Shown here: one piece after another, positions 1 to 12,000 of the stretch
Numbering within the stretch: the stretch's first letter is position 1
Layout: the number at the start of each line of letters is the position of its first letter
Source: Ptychodera flava
Lineage: Eukaryota; Hemichordata; Enteropneusta; Ptychoderidae
Length of the DNA: 64,000 nucleotides
Direction: 5' to 3'
Assembly: GCF_041260155.1 (NCBI RefSeq)
Contig: NC_091942.1
Location: 10,805,001-10,869,000, forward strand
Program-made: the position numbers and the translations under genes
The notes under the pieces: model-generated
Databases searched by the model: none
Seen by the model: the letters and a program-made list of their open reading frames with translations, nothing else
Told to the model about the DNA's origin: nothing

Positions 1-690
1 TGCATATGAAAAAATCGTAATAAAATGGCCACACAGCAGCCATATTGGATTGTATCACAAAACAAATTGACATGCATATCTATGACATTGGTCAATGTCC
101 TTGTACCAACTTTGAATAAAATCGGTTCAAACATGTCTGAGTTATGGCACTGTATATGAAAATATTGTAATAAAATGGCCGCCTGGCGGCCATATTGGAT
201 CATATCACAAAACAAATCGACATGCATATCTATGACATTGGTCAATGTCCTTGTACCAACGTTTGATAAAATCGGTTGAAACATGTCTGAGTTATGGCTC
301 TGTACGTGAAAAAATCGTAATAAAATGGCCGCCTGGCGGCCATATTGGATTGTATCACAAAACAAATTGATGTGCATATCTATGACATAGGTCAATGTCC
401 TTGTACCAACTTTGAATAAAATCGGTTGAAACATGTCTGAGTTATGGCTCTGTACATGAAAAAATCGTAATAAAATGGCCGCCTGGCGGCCATATTGGAT
501 CGTATCACAAAACAAAATGACGTGCATATCTATGACATTGGTCAATGTCCTTGTACCAACTTTGAATAAAATCGGTTGAAACATGTCTGAGTTATGGCTC
601 TGTACATGAAAAAATCGTAATAAAATGGCCGCCTGGCGGCCATATTGGATCGTATCACAAAACAAATCGACGTGCATCTGTATGACATAT
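1..690. repeat. 150-bp minisatellite core array
   Basis: About four and a half copies of one unit, with the block AATAAAATGGCC recurring near 19, 169, 320, 470 and 620, a period of 150. Copies are nearly identical. Most units carry the palindrome GGCCGCCTGGCGGCC; the first reads differently there. High identity suggests recent expansion or homogenisation. Open frames across it reflect only the repeat. Confidence 0.9.
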
Positions 691-849
691 GAAGTAATCC
701 TTGTACCAAGTTTGAATGAAATCGCTTCTTGCATCTCTGAGATATCTGCGTGAACGGACGGACGCACGCACACACGCACGCACGGACGCACACACGCACG
801 GACATGACCAAACCTATAAGTCCCCCCGGACGGTGTCCGTGGGGACTAA
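1..849 (-). mobile_element. Helitron-like (pearl/HINE-type) non-autonomous element, truncated by the window edge
   Basis: Read on the minus strand, the element starts with a hairpin (AGTCCCC arms at 819-831 and 835-847, 13-bp stem with one mismatch, 3-base loop). A short spacer and a stretch of ACGG/ACGC-type tetranucleotides (about 752-802) follow, then a tandem array of about 150-bp units running off the window edge. Terminal hairpin plus microsatellite plus minisatellite core is the layout of pearl elements of bivalves and of HINE/DINE-1-type Helitron derivatives. No coding capacity is visible. The left end lies outside the window. The class assignment is by architecture only. Confidence 0.6.
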
Positions 850-2309
850 AAATACTGGTCTGAAATAAAAGGTCACTTCTGTGTGTGATATTTTTATACA
901 ACTAACACTATTAAAGACGAAGGAGGACATGAGGATTTAAGACTTAACAGGCACTGTGAATTCAATGAGATGACACCCCTTTTGTGACCTGATATGAACT
1001 CTGAACTATGTCCTGATCCAACATGAATTCAGAAGACTTGAACGGAGTATCTCATAATTGCAGGTTAGTGATAGCATGGTGAAATATGTAAAATGATATT
1101 AATATCCTTTTTGGGAACAATGGTCCGTGTGTATACTTTACAATTCATTGTTCAATAAACATGTGTACAATACATGTTCACCAATGGAAAGGAGGTATAC
1201 TGATGGTAATACGTATATGATACTATCATTTGTCATATTTCACACTAAAAACCATGTGAACTCTATTTTAGACTAGATTAATTACAACTTAACGCAAAGG
1301 AATGACACGGAGACAAGTGTTTGGCCGAAACCGGGGTTATGCATGCACTGCCATGGCAGGGGCGACGAGGCGTCATAGCGCCTGAATGGCGGTACCGGGC
1401 TCTGGCTACCGGCATCGGGCAACGTGTTACCGGCCGCCCGCAGCAGACCCATGACAGTACCCCCCTGGAACTTTATTGTATAAAGTAAGCAGTATAAAGA
1501 CGTACAATATCTTTTATTGTGAGCTGCTAGCCTGCAGCGAGGCTTTATTTATTTATTTATTTTTTCTTTTGCGGAGGGTGGGCGGGGATTTTGTGGTGTG
1601 AACTTGAGCGTGGCAGAAGTTGAAATGGACGAGCTATAGCTTTGCTCACACTGATATGCGCACGGATAGTGACGTGGAGAGGGTGACGCAAATTGTTTAG
1701 ATAACGGTGAAGGGGGCAGTTGGTAGATAGGTTACGTCATAAGTGCATCCAGCTAGTGGTAGTAGGTGGCGCATGGTGACCCACATGTGTCAAGGTCTAA
1801 ACCCTTCTCCCCGTGTCCTCCCAGACGTTAACAATGATTATAGCAAAGCCATAATCACCCAATATCAGTTTACACCATACATGTTTCAGGTTTTTATAGC
1901 CCATCAAAATAAACAACTTCAATGTTTAATGGGCTACTGCATCTAAATACTAAATCGACGGTTGAATCCACTTTCACTGGCGGCTGACACAGTGAGTTCA
2001 ATGCTGGTATTTTTAAAATTGAAAATTTCTTTAAATTGATGTATTAGTGTAACAGGTCCTTAGCGCACAAAAGACTCTTTACTCAAGGCAAGAAGAATGA
2101 GTTGAAAAAATGTGAAAACTAATATGGATGACTTATTTAATCCCCATTCAATCACAATGAAGATATTTTTATTTCGATATTCACACATCTAAAAATAAAT
2201 TATTTTGCTCTTTCATGTGTGTAAATGCACTTTCTTTTTCTATAGAAGTCTGCATAAAATATTACAATCAACATGATTGGTTAGCCAGAACCACAACTCA
2301 AATGTACAC
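850..2309. other. no gene recognised; 3' side of the delphilin gene
   Basis: No exon could be supported on either strand. A short GC-rich stretch lies at about 1,320-1,460 and a TTTA run near 1,548-1,560. Further delphilin exons (linker, FH2 domain) are expected on the minus strand to the left, but none is recognisable here. Confidence 0.4.
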
Positions 2310-2510
2310 CCATCCAACAGCCAATCGGTGAGTGGCTCTTTTGAGAATGACTGACCTGACATCGTACAGCAGCTGTTTCTGTTGTTGGCTGTTCAGTAGC
2401 ATGACCAGTGTTTTAGTCAGGCGTTCAATCTTCTTGTCCCGTGCGTACTGTTTCAGTAGGGATAGCAACGCTTCCTTCTTGGCTGGTTCATTGTACAGAA
2501 CTTGATCAAC
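2310..2510 (-). CDS. GRID2IP: Delphilin (GRID2IP-like), exon encoding the harmonin-N-like domain
   Basis: The peptide begins VDQVLYNEPAKKEALLSLLK, continues through QYARDKKIERL and ends near VRSVILKRATHRL. It aligns by eye with the first harmonin-N-like (HN) domain of vertebrate delphilin (recalled as VDEIL, ALKQFAAEQRVDDL, NLRIFIPKKHQARF). HN domains are small helical protein-interaction modules in scaffold proteins. On the minus strand the exon is preceded by a clear acceptor (pyrimidines then CTATCAG), giving a phase-0 start at 2510. The 3' border is uncertain: a weak GTGTAC donor at 2309-2304 is the best guess, and an in-frame stop lies at 2298. The preceding PDZ exon ends in phase 1, so at least one short exon between them, of length 2 modulo 3, was not found. 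Confidence 0.8.
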
Positions 2511-3808
2511 CTGATAGGCAGACAACGGTATGCAAATGGAACAGCGTGTACATTACAGTCAAAGCCTGATAAGTCTTTAATCCAGACACCTTTGTTTTAA
2601 AAGGGCTCACTTTTTATCAGCTGTATCTCTGTGCAAACTGACTAACTGCATGCTCACAACTTTCAAAGGAGAACAAATGACTAACACCACTTCAACAGTT
2701 AATGTCAACAACCACTAATACGTGGGTTGCCATTAAAGAATGGATTTTTCAGGCTGAATTAAGTACAAATTTAGCAGAATTTTACCCATCTATTGTGGAT
2801 ATATCTCTGTAACTGAGAGTTGTCTGTAAAAGACAGGATATCGTTTCAGAGAAATCAAATCTTATATCACTACTTTTTTATGTATGTATGTCTGTCTGTT
2901 TGTTTGATATTTTTAGTTTTTTGTTGATATTTAAATCTAACTGAACTATCACTGATATAATTATTCTTTCCTATGCAACAGAAATTAATTGACTTTATTT
3001 TTATGGCTCAAAGAGATTTATCATTTAAAAAATGCTATATTCAGTGAAAATTCAAGTACACTGTAAATGGTTGTCACGCCATTGAGATGACAAATTTGCA
3101 ATTGAAATAAATGACAAATCAGAAAATTCACGACATATCCTTTTCCAAAAATAATTATTTTTTGTCATATAGGGATTAAACTGAAAAGGAGATGAAATTT
3201 CTTGGGATAAGAAACCGCTACCCTGATGCACAAGGTTCTGCAAATTAATAGAATAGAAAGTCTTCTGTTTTAAGTCTTTGTAATCTGTCAGAGATGATGT
3301 TTCGAAAAACGTCTCAAAACAAGCTAGATACAGATTGATATGATAATGATTGATGCAGTGTTGCTTGGTATCCTACGCTGACCTGTCGTATGATGGGAAA
3401 AAAGTGCAGGTAGCTTAATTGGGATACAAAGAATGGATATTTTCACTGAAATGATGGCGATGTCATGTGAGCACAGTGACATACGTTATACTATGGCCAT
3501 TGTCAAAGTGTTAAGAGACTCATGTCAATACCTGCACAAATTGAACAGACACGTACACATAGAAAATGTACCATAGGCATACAGCAAAGTGCTGTACAGT
3601 ACCAGTAAATTTCTGGAATAAAAAATGTGACAATTATAATAATTGTGTAATGAGTTGACCACCTTTTGTTTAGGTATTTTTATTCTTCTGACCTAACATG
3701 ATATAAGATCAATTAAAACATGAACAATTATGTTAATGACCTTTTCAATTTTACAAAAGTATCACCTGCTCATTTTTCTTGCATATGTTTACAATCATCT
3801 TGACTTAC
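2511..3808 (-). other. delphilin intron(s), with one short exon unplaced
   Basis: AT-rich sequence between the PDZ and HN exons. Phase logic (phase 1 out, phase 0 in) requires a linker exon here. I tested minus-strand donors near 3,527, 3,390, 3,657 and 3,764 and rejected each for in-frame stops, wrong length or an implausibly short intron. No mobile element is evident. Confidence 0.5.
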
Positions 3809-4370
3809 CCTTCTGAAGAAATCCTTTGTTCTCTGATTTCTGTCCGTGGCACTCATCGGTTCCATCTTCTTCCCTCGTTTGTACTTCATTGCTTTGTTTA
3901 GCTCCAGGTATGATCAGCATTTTCAGTCTCTCAGCACCCTTCACAAACATTTTCGCATCGTCCGAGTGCTGAATGCCGATGCCGTTAATTTCCAAGACCA
4001 TGTCCCCAACTTTTGCCCCCGCTTTTTCGGTTGGACTGTTGCGTTCAACAATCTGTATGTAGACCGGTCCCGCGCCAATCAGCGTCAAACCAAACTTTCC
4101 ATTTTTATCGCGGATAATTTCCACAGTCTTAAGGCACGAGACAACGACTATGTTCGGTGGAACTTGTGAGCAGGATTTCGCGACCGCCTTTATTTCCCCG
4201 CAGGACATGGAAGTGACGTCGCGATCGCCAAGTTCGATCAGCTGATCTCCCGGCTGCAAGCCAGCCTGCCTGGCAGGACTCTTGTTCTTCACTGAGATGA
4301 TGTAGCATGGAGTGTCACCTCCAATTTCAAAGCCAAAAGCCTCTGGCCATTGATTGTTATTCAGAGGCAT
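3809..4370 (-). CDS. GRID2IP: Delphilin (GRID2IP-like), first coding exon with two tandem PDZ domains
   Basis: Encodes 187 residues plus one base. Residues 1-17 (MPLNNNQWPEAFGFEIG) closely match the recalled vertebrate delphilin start (MPATNQGWPEDFGF). PDZ1 spans about 9-79, with binding loop FGFEI at 12-16 and LQPGDQLIEL at 38-47. PDZ2 spans about 81-157, with FGLTL at 93-97, GPVYIQIVERNSP and VGDMVLEING; it resembles vertebrate PDZ2 (GPVWIESVLPGSP). An acidic then basic linker ends the exon. Delphilin is a postsynaptic scaffold binding the GluD2 C-terminus and organising actin through FH2; that role here is inferred. A minus-strand acceptor at 4385-4384 lies 13 bases before the ATG, so the exon runs 4383-3809 and a 5' UTR exon lies further right. 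The donor is GTAAGT at 3808-3803. Placing both PDZ domains before the HN domain differs from the vertebrate order. Confidence 0.92.
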
Positions 4371-4584
4371 ACTGGTTCTCTATCTGAAAAGAAAAAATAC
4401 ACGAAACTATGATAACAAGATTCTGTGACACAAGAACAAAGGTCCTGACATGACAACAAATAGCCTCGAGGACAAAGAAAAAGGCAATTCTTTGTTCATT
4501 AGTTTGAAAGTAACATCTTTGGATTCTAAGGTGTCAGGCGTAAGTAAAAATTTTGCATGTTTCCATTTACAAACCCTCATGAAG

Positions 4585-4891
4585 TAATAGGGCCGTTCAC
4601 AGTTTACGTCACTGTTCTCTCATTAATATGCAAAAATAAATATTTGTCCGCATTTTCAGATAACGCTTTTGAAAATTACGCATGCAAGAACGACGAAAAT
4701 ACATCTCAGTGGGTGACTGCTAGTGTAACAGTGAATACTAAAAAACATATTCACGACTCTGAGTACTGGCTGCAAAAACGGCCACGTATGCAACATTGGT
4801 AAAATTTGTCCGCATTTCAAGCTGCGTGTGCGATGTCGCGCGCGTACAGCTATATTTAGTAACAAACCTGTAACCGTGAACAGCGCTATTA
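4585..4891. mobile_element. foldback MITE, about 307 bp
   Basis: Inverted ends: TAATAGGGCCGTTCACAG on the left against TAATAGCGCTGTTCACGG read from the right. A second inverted block (TTGTCCGCATTT) lies inward on both sides. Flanks fit a TA or TWA target duplication, so a Tc1/mariner or PIF/Harbinger relative is possible. It lies upstream of the delphilin PDZ exon, within its 5' intron or promoter region. A diverged stretch sharing the GTCACT and TGCAAAAATAA blocks occurs at about 11,380-11,420 in a ZDHHC4 intron. Confidence 0.65.
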
Positions 4892-7011
4892 AGGTAGGTC
4901 AGTCATGAACTTTTTTGATATTTCATTTCAGTGTGACCCGCATCAAAAACTGCAAAATTCGGCCAAATCATGCATAATTTTTGCAAATGAAAAAAAGTTA
5001 AGGTTGGAGGGTCATATTATTGGAAACACACATATATTTTTACTCGGCGTTAAGAGAGATACATAGGTAAAAGCATGCGAAACAATAATGTACCCATCTT
5101 TTCTGGAGATTAGCTAATAATTAATCATCCTCAATTTACAAGGCAGTTTCTTTCTCACATCAACAGGTGGGTGTAAGGTTTGATGGGTAATTTCTGGTAA
5201 TCAGGGAATAGGGAAATTTTATTCAAAGGTGCAGTGGGCATGTCTATGACCCAATGACATTTCAAACCCCTTTGGCCAGGCACTTATTAATGGAGACAAT
5301 ACCACGTCTCAATTAATTAAATTGGTAAAAACATGTCACATCAAAACATTTCACAAAGCTAACACAAGCCGTATTCAAATCATCAACATTATAATAACAT
5401 GTTTACATCTGGTCTTTTAATTTGTTGCAAATGACGTTACACAAGGGACCATAACAGTTGTGAACACGACAGCCAGAGATGAAAAGCATGGTGCGCATCC
5501 TTTCTTTGTGAAAAAACAGTGTCATAAAGTGACAGATTCTGATGTTTTTCACCGAGTTTATAAGCACTGCAGCGTGAACAACATTATTGCAAAATTTTCC
5601 AAAGCAACTCTGTGGTCGTTCGGGGTGAACCAATTAGTTTGTTGTTGTGCAAATGTATGTGACGTAACGACTTTATTTGACAATGGGTACCGGGCAACGT
5701 TATTTTCGTCACTTTTCACGTCTGCTAGGTCTGCGATGAAAAACCAGTTGGCCTCCTGGAGTTATGCCACGGCTGTGCTGGAGTAAATGCACAAAACCGT
5801 ATACATACGTACGTGTATAACTGAAATCCCTCCACCGCCCAGCTCTCATATGACTGGCATAGGGAACTACCGCTATACATTACACACGCAGCACATTCAC
5901 AGTGCAACAAAACTGCAGAATGGCTGAACGACCGATAAGAACAACTTTCACGAACAGGGCTTACTACCACAAATAAACAAACAGGCAAAGAAGTGGGCAA
6001 CATAATCCAATTGTTTCGTTTTTAAATACGCTAGGATTACAAAGATTCAGGAGGAAAAATACACAAAAAAGCCACTGTACAAAAGACTTGTATAGTTTTC
6101 GAAAACCTGTGAAAGCGAAAGCATATAAATGGCCCCAGCCACACGGACGTGGACAGCAGCATGCTCGTGTACCCGTTCAGTGAACGTGTGAGTGGCAGCG
6201 ATACTCGATTGGAAACCGAAAACGGACAACAATAAACCTTTCAAATGTTCTCTGGGTACGGTTTTCCGATGTGTACATTGACAGGTGAATGAAGTTTATT
6301 TTATATGAGGTGGAAAAAAGCCACTTGAAAATGGTTAGCTTGGGCGTGCCTCGCCATACAGCTTCGACAGGTGGGAACAGTGAATGAAATTAATCGATAA
6401 ATGCCAGACCCATGAAACACCGCTACCACCATCATCATCAACAAAGAAAGGATGCGAAGCAAGTAAAACCGGCGTGGATGTTGTTGTCTTTGTTTTGTTA
6501 CCTACCTGAGACTCACTGTAAAAACGATCATCGTAACTTCATCTTCTAATTTGAGTAGAGGATCATCGTATAAGGTCATCGAGGGACAATATACGTTTGT
6601 TGTGAAATGTTTTTAGGAATCCGTATACACGGGTTGCTCCATCTGGCCAGCCATTACCAATACTACGAATGAACAATAGGCTAGGGTATCTGCAATGCGA
6701 ACAATGTTAATGACAGAGCTAGAGGGTCTCATTGTGACACAGGACCTAGTACCTGTGACACAAATGAACCCGGAAGTGATCTAAGGCAAGACAACACAGT
6801 GATACATCGAGTGACAGGTACAGGTAGGCTTCTTTGTTCAAATCACAGGGTAAGACTGTGATAGATTGACAGTTCAACTTTACTTTTTACCTCCAGATGT
6901 GCCAGTTCATTGTTTGTAGCTTGAAACTTTGCGTGAGCTCTGATCGAAACCAGTCAGTCCCTACGTACGTCACGTCGAAACCAAGAGTCTAGCCGTGAGT
7001 TTTGTCGTTAA
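4892..7011. other. intergenic stretch between divergent genes
   Basis: No protein-coding exon could be supported. It must hold the delphilin 5' UTR exon and promoter, which I could not place. Long open frames here (5,460-5,786 plus; 5,725-6,003 minus) show no domain, signal peptide or splice context. Confidence 0.4.
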
Positions 7012-7214
7012 GGGAGCGTTCAGTTTTTACGGCTGGGGGGGGGGGCCGGCAAAATCTTGTCGCCGGTGTTCAAAAAAATATAGAACCCCCCCTGCATTTT
7101 TCGTGAAAAAAAAGATGACCCCCCCTTTGTCAAACGAAAAAAATTGATGACCCCCCCCCCCCCTCCAGCTTAAAAATAACTAAAACCCATATGTCAAATT
7201 TACCCGCATGGTTT

Positions 7215-7295
7215 GGATTTGAACTCCGGTACGCGGCACACTTTATTCTTGTAGCAGAGATGCCAGTGCACAAACTTCTCAGCCACATCCATTGA
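7215..7295 (-). other. tRNA-like (SINE-type) promoter segment inside the 922-bp element
   Basis: On the minus strand an A-box-like TGGCTGAGAAGT (7285-7274) precedes a B-box-like GGAGTTCAAATCC (7227-7215), with 46 bases between them. A tRNA-derived SINE head or tRNA pseudogene fits. A cloverleaf was not established, so a functional tRNA gene is not claimed. Confidence 0.4.
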
Positions 7296-7349
7296 AACGT
7301 CTGTTAATTAGGACGACTGTAAGGCATAGACAACTCATGTCCATGGACA

Positions 7350-7795
7350 TTGTATAAAGTGAACTTTATTGGAGTGGTTCGCCAAAGGCAGCCCTCCGGT
7401 TAAGAGGGTCATGGGGCATTACGTAAAGTCAACTTTATTCTAGTGGGCCACCAAAGGTGGCCCGCTGGTAAAGAGGGTCGATCATGGCTATTGCATAAAG
7501 TAGACTTTACTGGACAGGGCCGCTGAAGGCGCACGGCCATTAAGATTGCCGTGGGGTATTACATAAAGTAAATTTATTGGAGTGGGCCGCCGCAGGCGGC
7601 CCGCCGGTAAAGAGGGTCGATCATGGCCATTGCATGAAGTAAACCTAATTTGGAGTGGGCCGCCAAAGGCGTCTGCCCGTTAAGAGGGTCATGGGTAATA
7701 CATAATGTATATTATTTGTAGTGAAAGGAAAGGAGGTAAAGAGGTAAAGAGGGTCGATCATGGCAATGGCATAAAGTGAACTTTATTGTTGGTAT
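7350..7795. repeat. ~70-bp minisatellite with GC palindromes inside the 922-bp element
   Basis: The motif TAAAGTGAACTTTATTGGAG or close variants recurs at about 7354, 7430, 7497, 7565, 7637 and 7776. Units carry an imperfect palindrome of the type GGGCCGCCNNAGGCGGCCC followed by GTAAAGAGGGTC. Most spacings are 67-76 bp; the last is longer. Confidence 0.8.
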
Positions 7796-8119
7796 TATGT
7801 TTTTGAAAATGTGGTGACCCCCCCTTTCCTACCAGTGAAAAAGCGATGACCCCCCTTTGCGGATTCCAAAATTTTGATGACCCCCCCCTGGATTTTGCCG
7901 GCCCCCCCCCGGCCGTAAAAACTGAACGGTACCTAAGCGGCATGTATCCTTGCCGTTAATTCGTGCTTCCAAGCGTATTCTTCTATACTTACCCCCTTTA
8001 AGCTTTGCCAATTTTTACTGAGTTGTAGTTCTCAATAATTACAACAATATTTCAAAAATTGTTAGATAACTTACAAGGAACAGCTAGCCTTTAATCGCCG
8101 TTATTGAATATGTACAAAT

Positions 8120-8229
8120 TATGATGATGATGATTCTGCTGTAGATGATGATGATGATGATGATGATGTATACAAGACGATGATGATGAGGACAACAATA
8201 AAGATTGATTATGATAATGGTCACAATTG

Positions 8230-8273
<44 letters not shown>

Positions 8274-8283
8274 TGATGATGAC
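8120..8283. repeat. (GAT)n microsatellite, interrupted
   Basis: Two GAT blocks (about 8120-8168 and 8231-8275) separated by about 60 bases, roughly 640 bp upstream of the ZDHHC4 start codon. The His- or Ile-rich frames here are repeat artefacts. Confidence 0.95.
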
Positions 8284-8918
8284 AACATGACAGTGATGAT
8301 TTTCCCATCAGGTTAGCCACATAAATGGAAGCATAGAGAGTGGATGGAGAAAGGGATCATCCTCCATTGTTAATGTAGAAGCTTATACTGTTACACAGTT
8401 TTTTAGGATATACTACAAGCACATCGTGGTTTGGAAATATTCAATTTGAAGGGCCAGTAACTGTGATTTTTGATAATGTTTTTTCACTTTTTTTGTTTTT
8501 AATTTGAACTGAAATTTCTTGTTTTACTCCCCAAAGCGTGTTGAGGTGCACACTATTCAGCTTGTCAACTGAATGCTGAACGTGCAATGGTACTGTTGAC
8601 AAGTGAATTCTGATCCAGACTAGAAGTCAATGAAACCGACATAATTACTGCACATTTTACGTGTATAGAGGCTGTGTTAACAAACTCAAATAGTGGGTGT
8701 TTTAACATTTAGTTGGGAGTAAACCATGAACTTGCATTTGACATGCAAAACAAAAATAGTGAGAAAATCATCAAAAGTTACAGATACTGGCTCTTTAAAA
8801 TGACAGATCTGAAATGAATTGTTTTCTCATTCATCGTCCTGTGAATCACTCTCTTATGCAAAGATCTCTGTTTTAACTTTCAAATTCAACAGACAGGTTG
8901 TATGAAAACAAACCATTA

Positions 8919-9047
8919 ATGGATTTTCTGACACTGGTGGCAGTCTACAGTGGTGTGTTTGCTGTCCTGTGTTACATACTGTTTTTTGGTGATAGTCAGT
9001 ACCACCGTCATGGTTATGTGGGGAAACTCAGAGAAAATATGGTCAGA
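8919..9047 (+). CDS. ZDHHC4: ZDHHC4 exon 1
   Basis: 43 codons: N-terminal hydrophobic segment (MDFLTLVAVYSGVFAVLC) then a basic stretch ending KLRENMVR. The donor is a consensus GTAAGT at 9048, phase 0. The start ATG matches the human N-terminus. Confidence 0.9.
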
Positions 9048-12000
9048 GTAAGTGACATCACTCCTTTTTGATGTAATTTCTTGTGTCTGTCCTGTTTTGA
9101 TGTTTCTGAACGCATAATACCATCCACTGTCCGTTTCACAGGAGCCTCCTTGCATTTTAACTCTTTGCCTGCCAGACAGTATCACTTTGCCATCTGCCAA
9201 GTCAGTAAAAAGCAGTTCTGAAAAACAACATGTATTTCACCCAATCGGCTAAGTCTGTTATAACAGCTTCAGTCTGTAAAAGTCATGTTTTCTGTATCTA
9301 TGTTTTCAGGGGCCTTTATATTTTTGATTAAAATGCAACATATGGGACATGTTGTGCTTCACTAGTTTTAACCAACTTGACCTGCTGGTGAAATATGAAC
9401 TTGGCAGGATTTGATTCTCAGAAAATATGAGTGCATGGCTTCAAATCATCAATGTTATGGGGAAAGTGCTTGGCTATAAAATATTTAGCACAGGAAATCG
9501 ATACAACTTCCAGCTGTAAAATAGAAGTTCACTGTTTTTTAGCCTTTTTCAGCGGCTGAAGCCACTCAACTACTCTTTGAACAGTATGTACTCTTTTATC
9601 ATTTGAAAGGAAAGTGGAGATATTGGATGGGACTTCCTTCAGACAAACATTATAATTTTGGAAATAAGCACTCTTTTACCAGTTTTTGAGTCTTAATGTA
9701 GTATGGGCCTCGAAAGTGAGAAACTTTTGCTCAAACTTTCCAAAATGAAACTTTCAACCATTCTCCTACCAAATCAAGAATAAAAATCAGGGCACTTTGG
9801 GCAAGGTTTGTATTAGAGAAACAAATTGCCTAACATTTACTGATATTTGAAATTCAAAATGGCTGCCATCCTTGTGTTAACTCTATGGAGAAAAATAAAA
9901 TTTTGGATTTTAAAAAAAACGTAAGGTGGTGAAACTTTTTCCTTATTCCCAGAGCTCTGAAATGAGCCCCAACAAGTGATACATTAGTGTATAACTTTGA
10001 GAGTCCGAATATCTGTCCCCAAGGCACATTCTAGCTCCATGTATGTAGATTTTTTCATCATAGTGCAGTCCATCTCATGTTAATTTGCCACTGCTAATAA
10101 TATCTCCTATTTCTCTTGTAGTTCTTTATGTGGTGGCCAGAGCATTGCCTCCCGTCACCAGTGTATCACCAATCAAGACATTTACTGATCAAAATCCTCT
10201 ACACCAAGTAAGCACAACAATTTGAGTTCGCACCATCTCTTTGTAGGGTTCTCAAAACAGATGTGGCTAGAATGACCTTGACTGTGTCGTGAACATGAAA
10301 TACCATAGTGTGTCTCGCAATCAAGTTGTTTCATTTCATCCACATATTTGGCCTAATTCGCATCTTTTGAAAATCTTGGAGCAGTCATGAGTTTAACTCT
10401 TTAATCACTCTACAATATTAGGAAAATAGTCTCAGAGCACATTTTTTAGCAGTCTGGAATCAGTCCCTGTTTTTCCATCCCAAATTTTCTTTCCATTAAC
10501 TCTTGTGTATATACAAATAGACGTCTGCGATTCATTTCTACAATGAATCAGTATTTTCACATTTTTCACATTTAAATTCCTGTTATTTTTTGACCTGCGA
10601 TCAGTTGAATCTTGTCACAAATTCGATAAAATATTCAGCCATTGGACTGTCAAGAGTTCCCATAGAAACTTCTAAATTTGTTCAAAATCCCCCAAAACAG
10701 ATGCTAAAACAGCAAAAGATTAATAGCCGTACCTTTTGTTCCAACTTTTCTTTCATGAAAAGAATCTTCCAAGTCTGAAATATCAAGCTTTATGATAAAT
10801 GTAATAATTTTGTGATGTATTCATCTGTACTGGCATTGATCTTTGTTTTTTCACACCAACAGAAATTGTGTTATACAAGTGTTGTACCTCATTCTTGCCA
10901 TTGGAGCGTATGCTGAATTCACAGTGGATGTTTTGCCGATAGCTCTGACATACAAGTTTGGTTTCAAGATGACGGTCGGGCCATATCTGGTACTGGCTGC
11001 AAATCTCTATTTTTTCTTTAAGTGTTATTTCACAGATCCCGGTGTGATCTCCACCAGCAACCATGATCGATATGCTGATGTGTATGGCTACGACTGTGTT
11101 TTATATAAGCCAAACAATGTCTGTAAGACGTGTAAATTTGTGAAGCCAGCCAGGTCAAAACATTGTGGTAAGTCCAGTGTTGTCTGAGAATTTTTTTTAA
11201 CCTTTTGACTACCATGATGTCTATATTATAATTGCTGTATCAAATGTACTGTAAACACATATAGGATCTTAGAAATTTTCAAGTTATATAGTAATTCATT
11301 ATTGTCCTTCAAATTTCTGGAATTTAAGGTAGTCAACGTCAAGGTCATAATAGGGTTAATTGCGCATATGTTGTCACATTCAGTTCTGTCACTAATGTGC
11401 AAAAATAATTATTTATCTGAAGTGATTGGTCAAGATTATTAGAAATTACATACGCCGAATGGAAGGAAATTTCATAAAAATCATGGATGAAATAATCTGC
11501 CCTCAAGCTGCAGCAATAAGCATAGGTGCAAAAACGGATGAAATGTGTCCAAGTGTCTGGCCAGTGTGGCATCTGTTGCACAAGCAGTGCTAAATTTAGT
11601 ACCAAATCTATGGTCACAGTCTGCGCTGTCATTGTTGACCTACAGATATTGTGATATAATGACATTCTCATTGGCATCAAATAGTACTGTACGCTCCCAA
11701 CAGTGCAAAAAAATAACCAGAGAATCAGAGTCTCTATGTAACAAAACAAAAATTTTGCAAATCAATTTATGTTTGACAATATGCATTTCTACATAATTCA
11801 CAGCAATATGTGATCACTGTGTTTATCGCTTTGATCATCACTGTTCCTGGGTCAACAACTGCATCGGTGGCGCCAACATCTACTATTTCATTGGTTACCT
11901 AGTAACAATCTCCATCGGGTGCATCTACATCACCTACATATCGACATGGGCTCTCAAGTACATTGTCATTCTCTCTGGTCTTCACACTGCCAGATACATA

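Larger units (their letters stand above)
7012..7933. mobile_element. non-autonomous DNA transposon with 3-bp TAA duplication (PIF/Harbinger-like)
   Basis: 922 bp. The left end GGGAGCGTTCAGTTTTTACG and the inverted right end (GGTACCGTTCAGTTTTTACG) match almost fully and continue into a G-run, GCCGGCAAAATC. TAA sits directly outside both ends (7009-7011 and 7934-7936), the TWA duplication typical of PIF/Harbinger. Near both ends lie related C-run blocks (GATGACCCCCC) in inverted orientation. No transposase frame is present; the interior is a minisatellite plus a tRNA-like segment. Confidence 0.75.

Noticed and set aside
542-901. 119-codon minus-strand frame
   Set aside because: Runs through the hairpin, tetranucleotide stretch and 150-bp units of the Helitron-like element.
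8091-8288. Poly-His frame upstream of ZDHHC4
   Set aside because: GAT microsatellite artefact.
11345-11749. 134-codon minus-strand frame with hydrophobic stretches
   Set aside because: Lies inside ZDHHC4 intron 3 on the opposite strand; hydrophobicity follows from AT-rich sequence.
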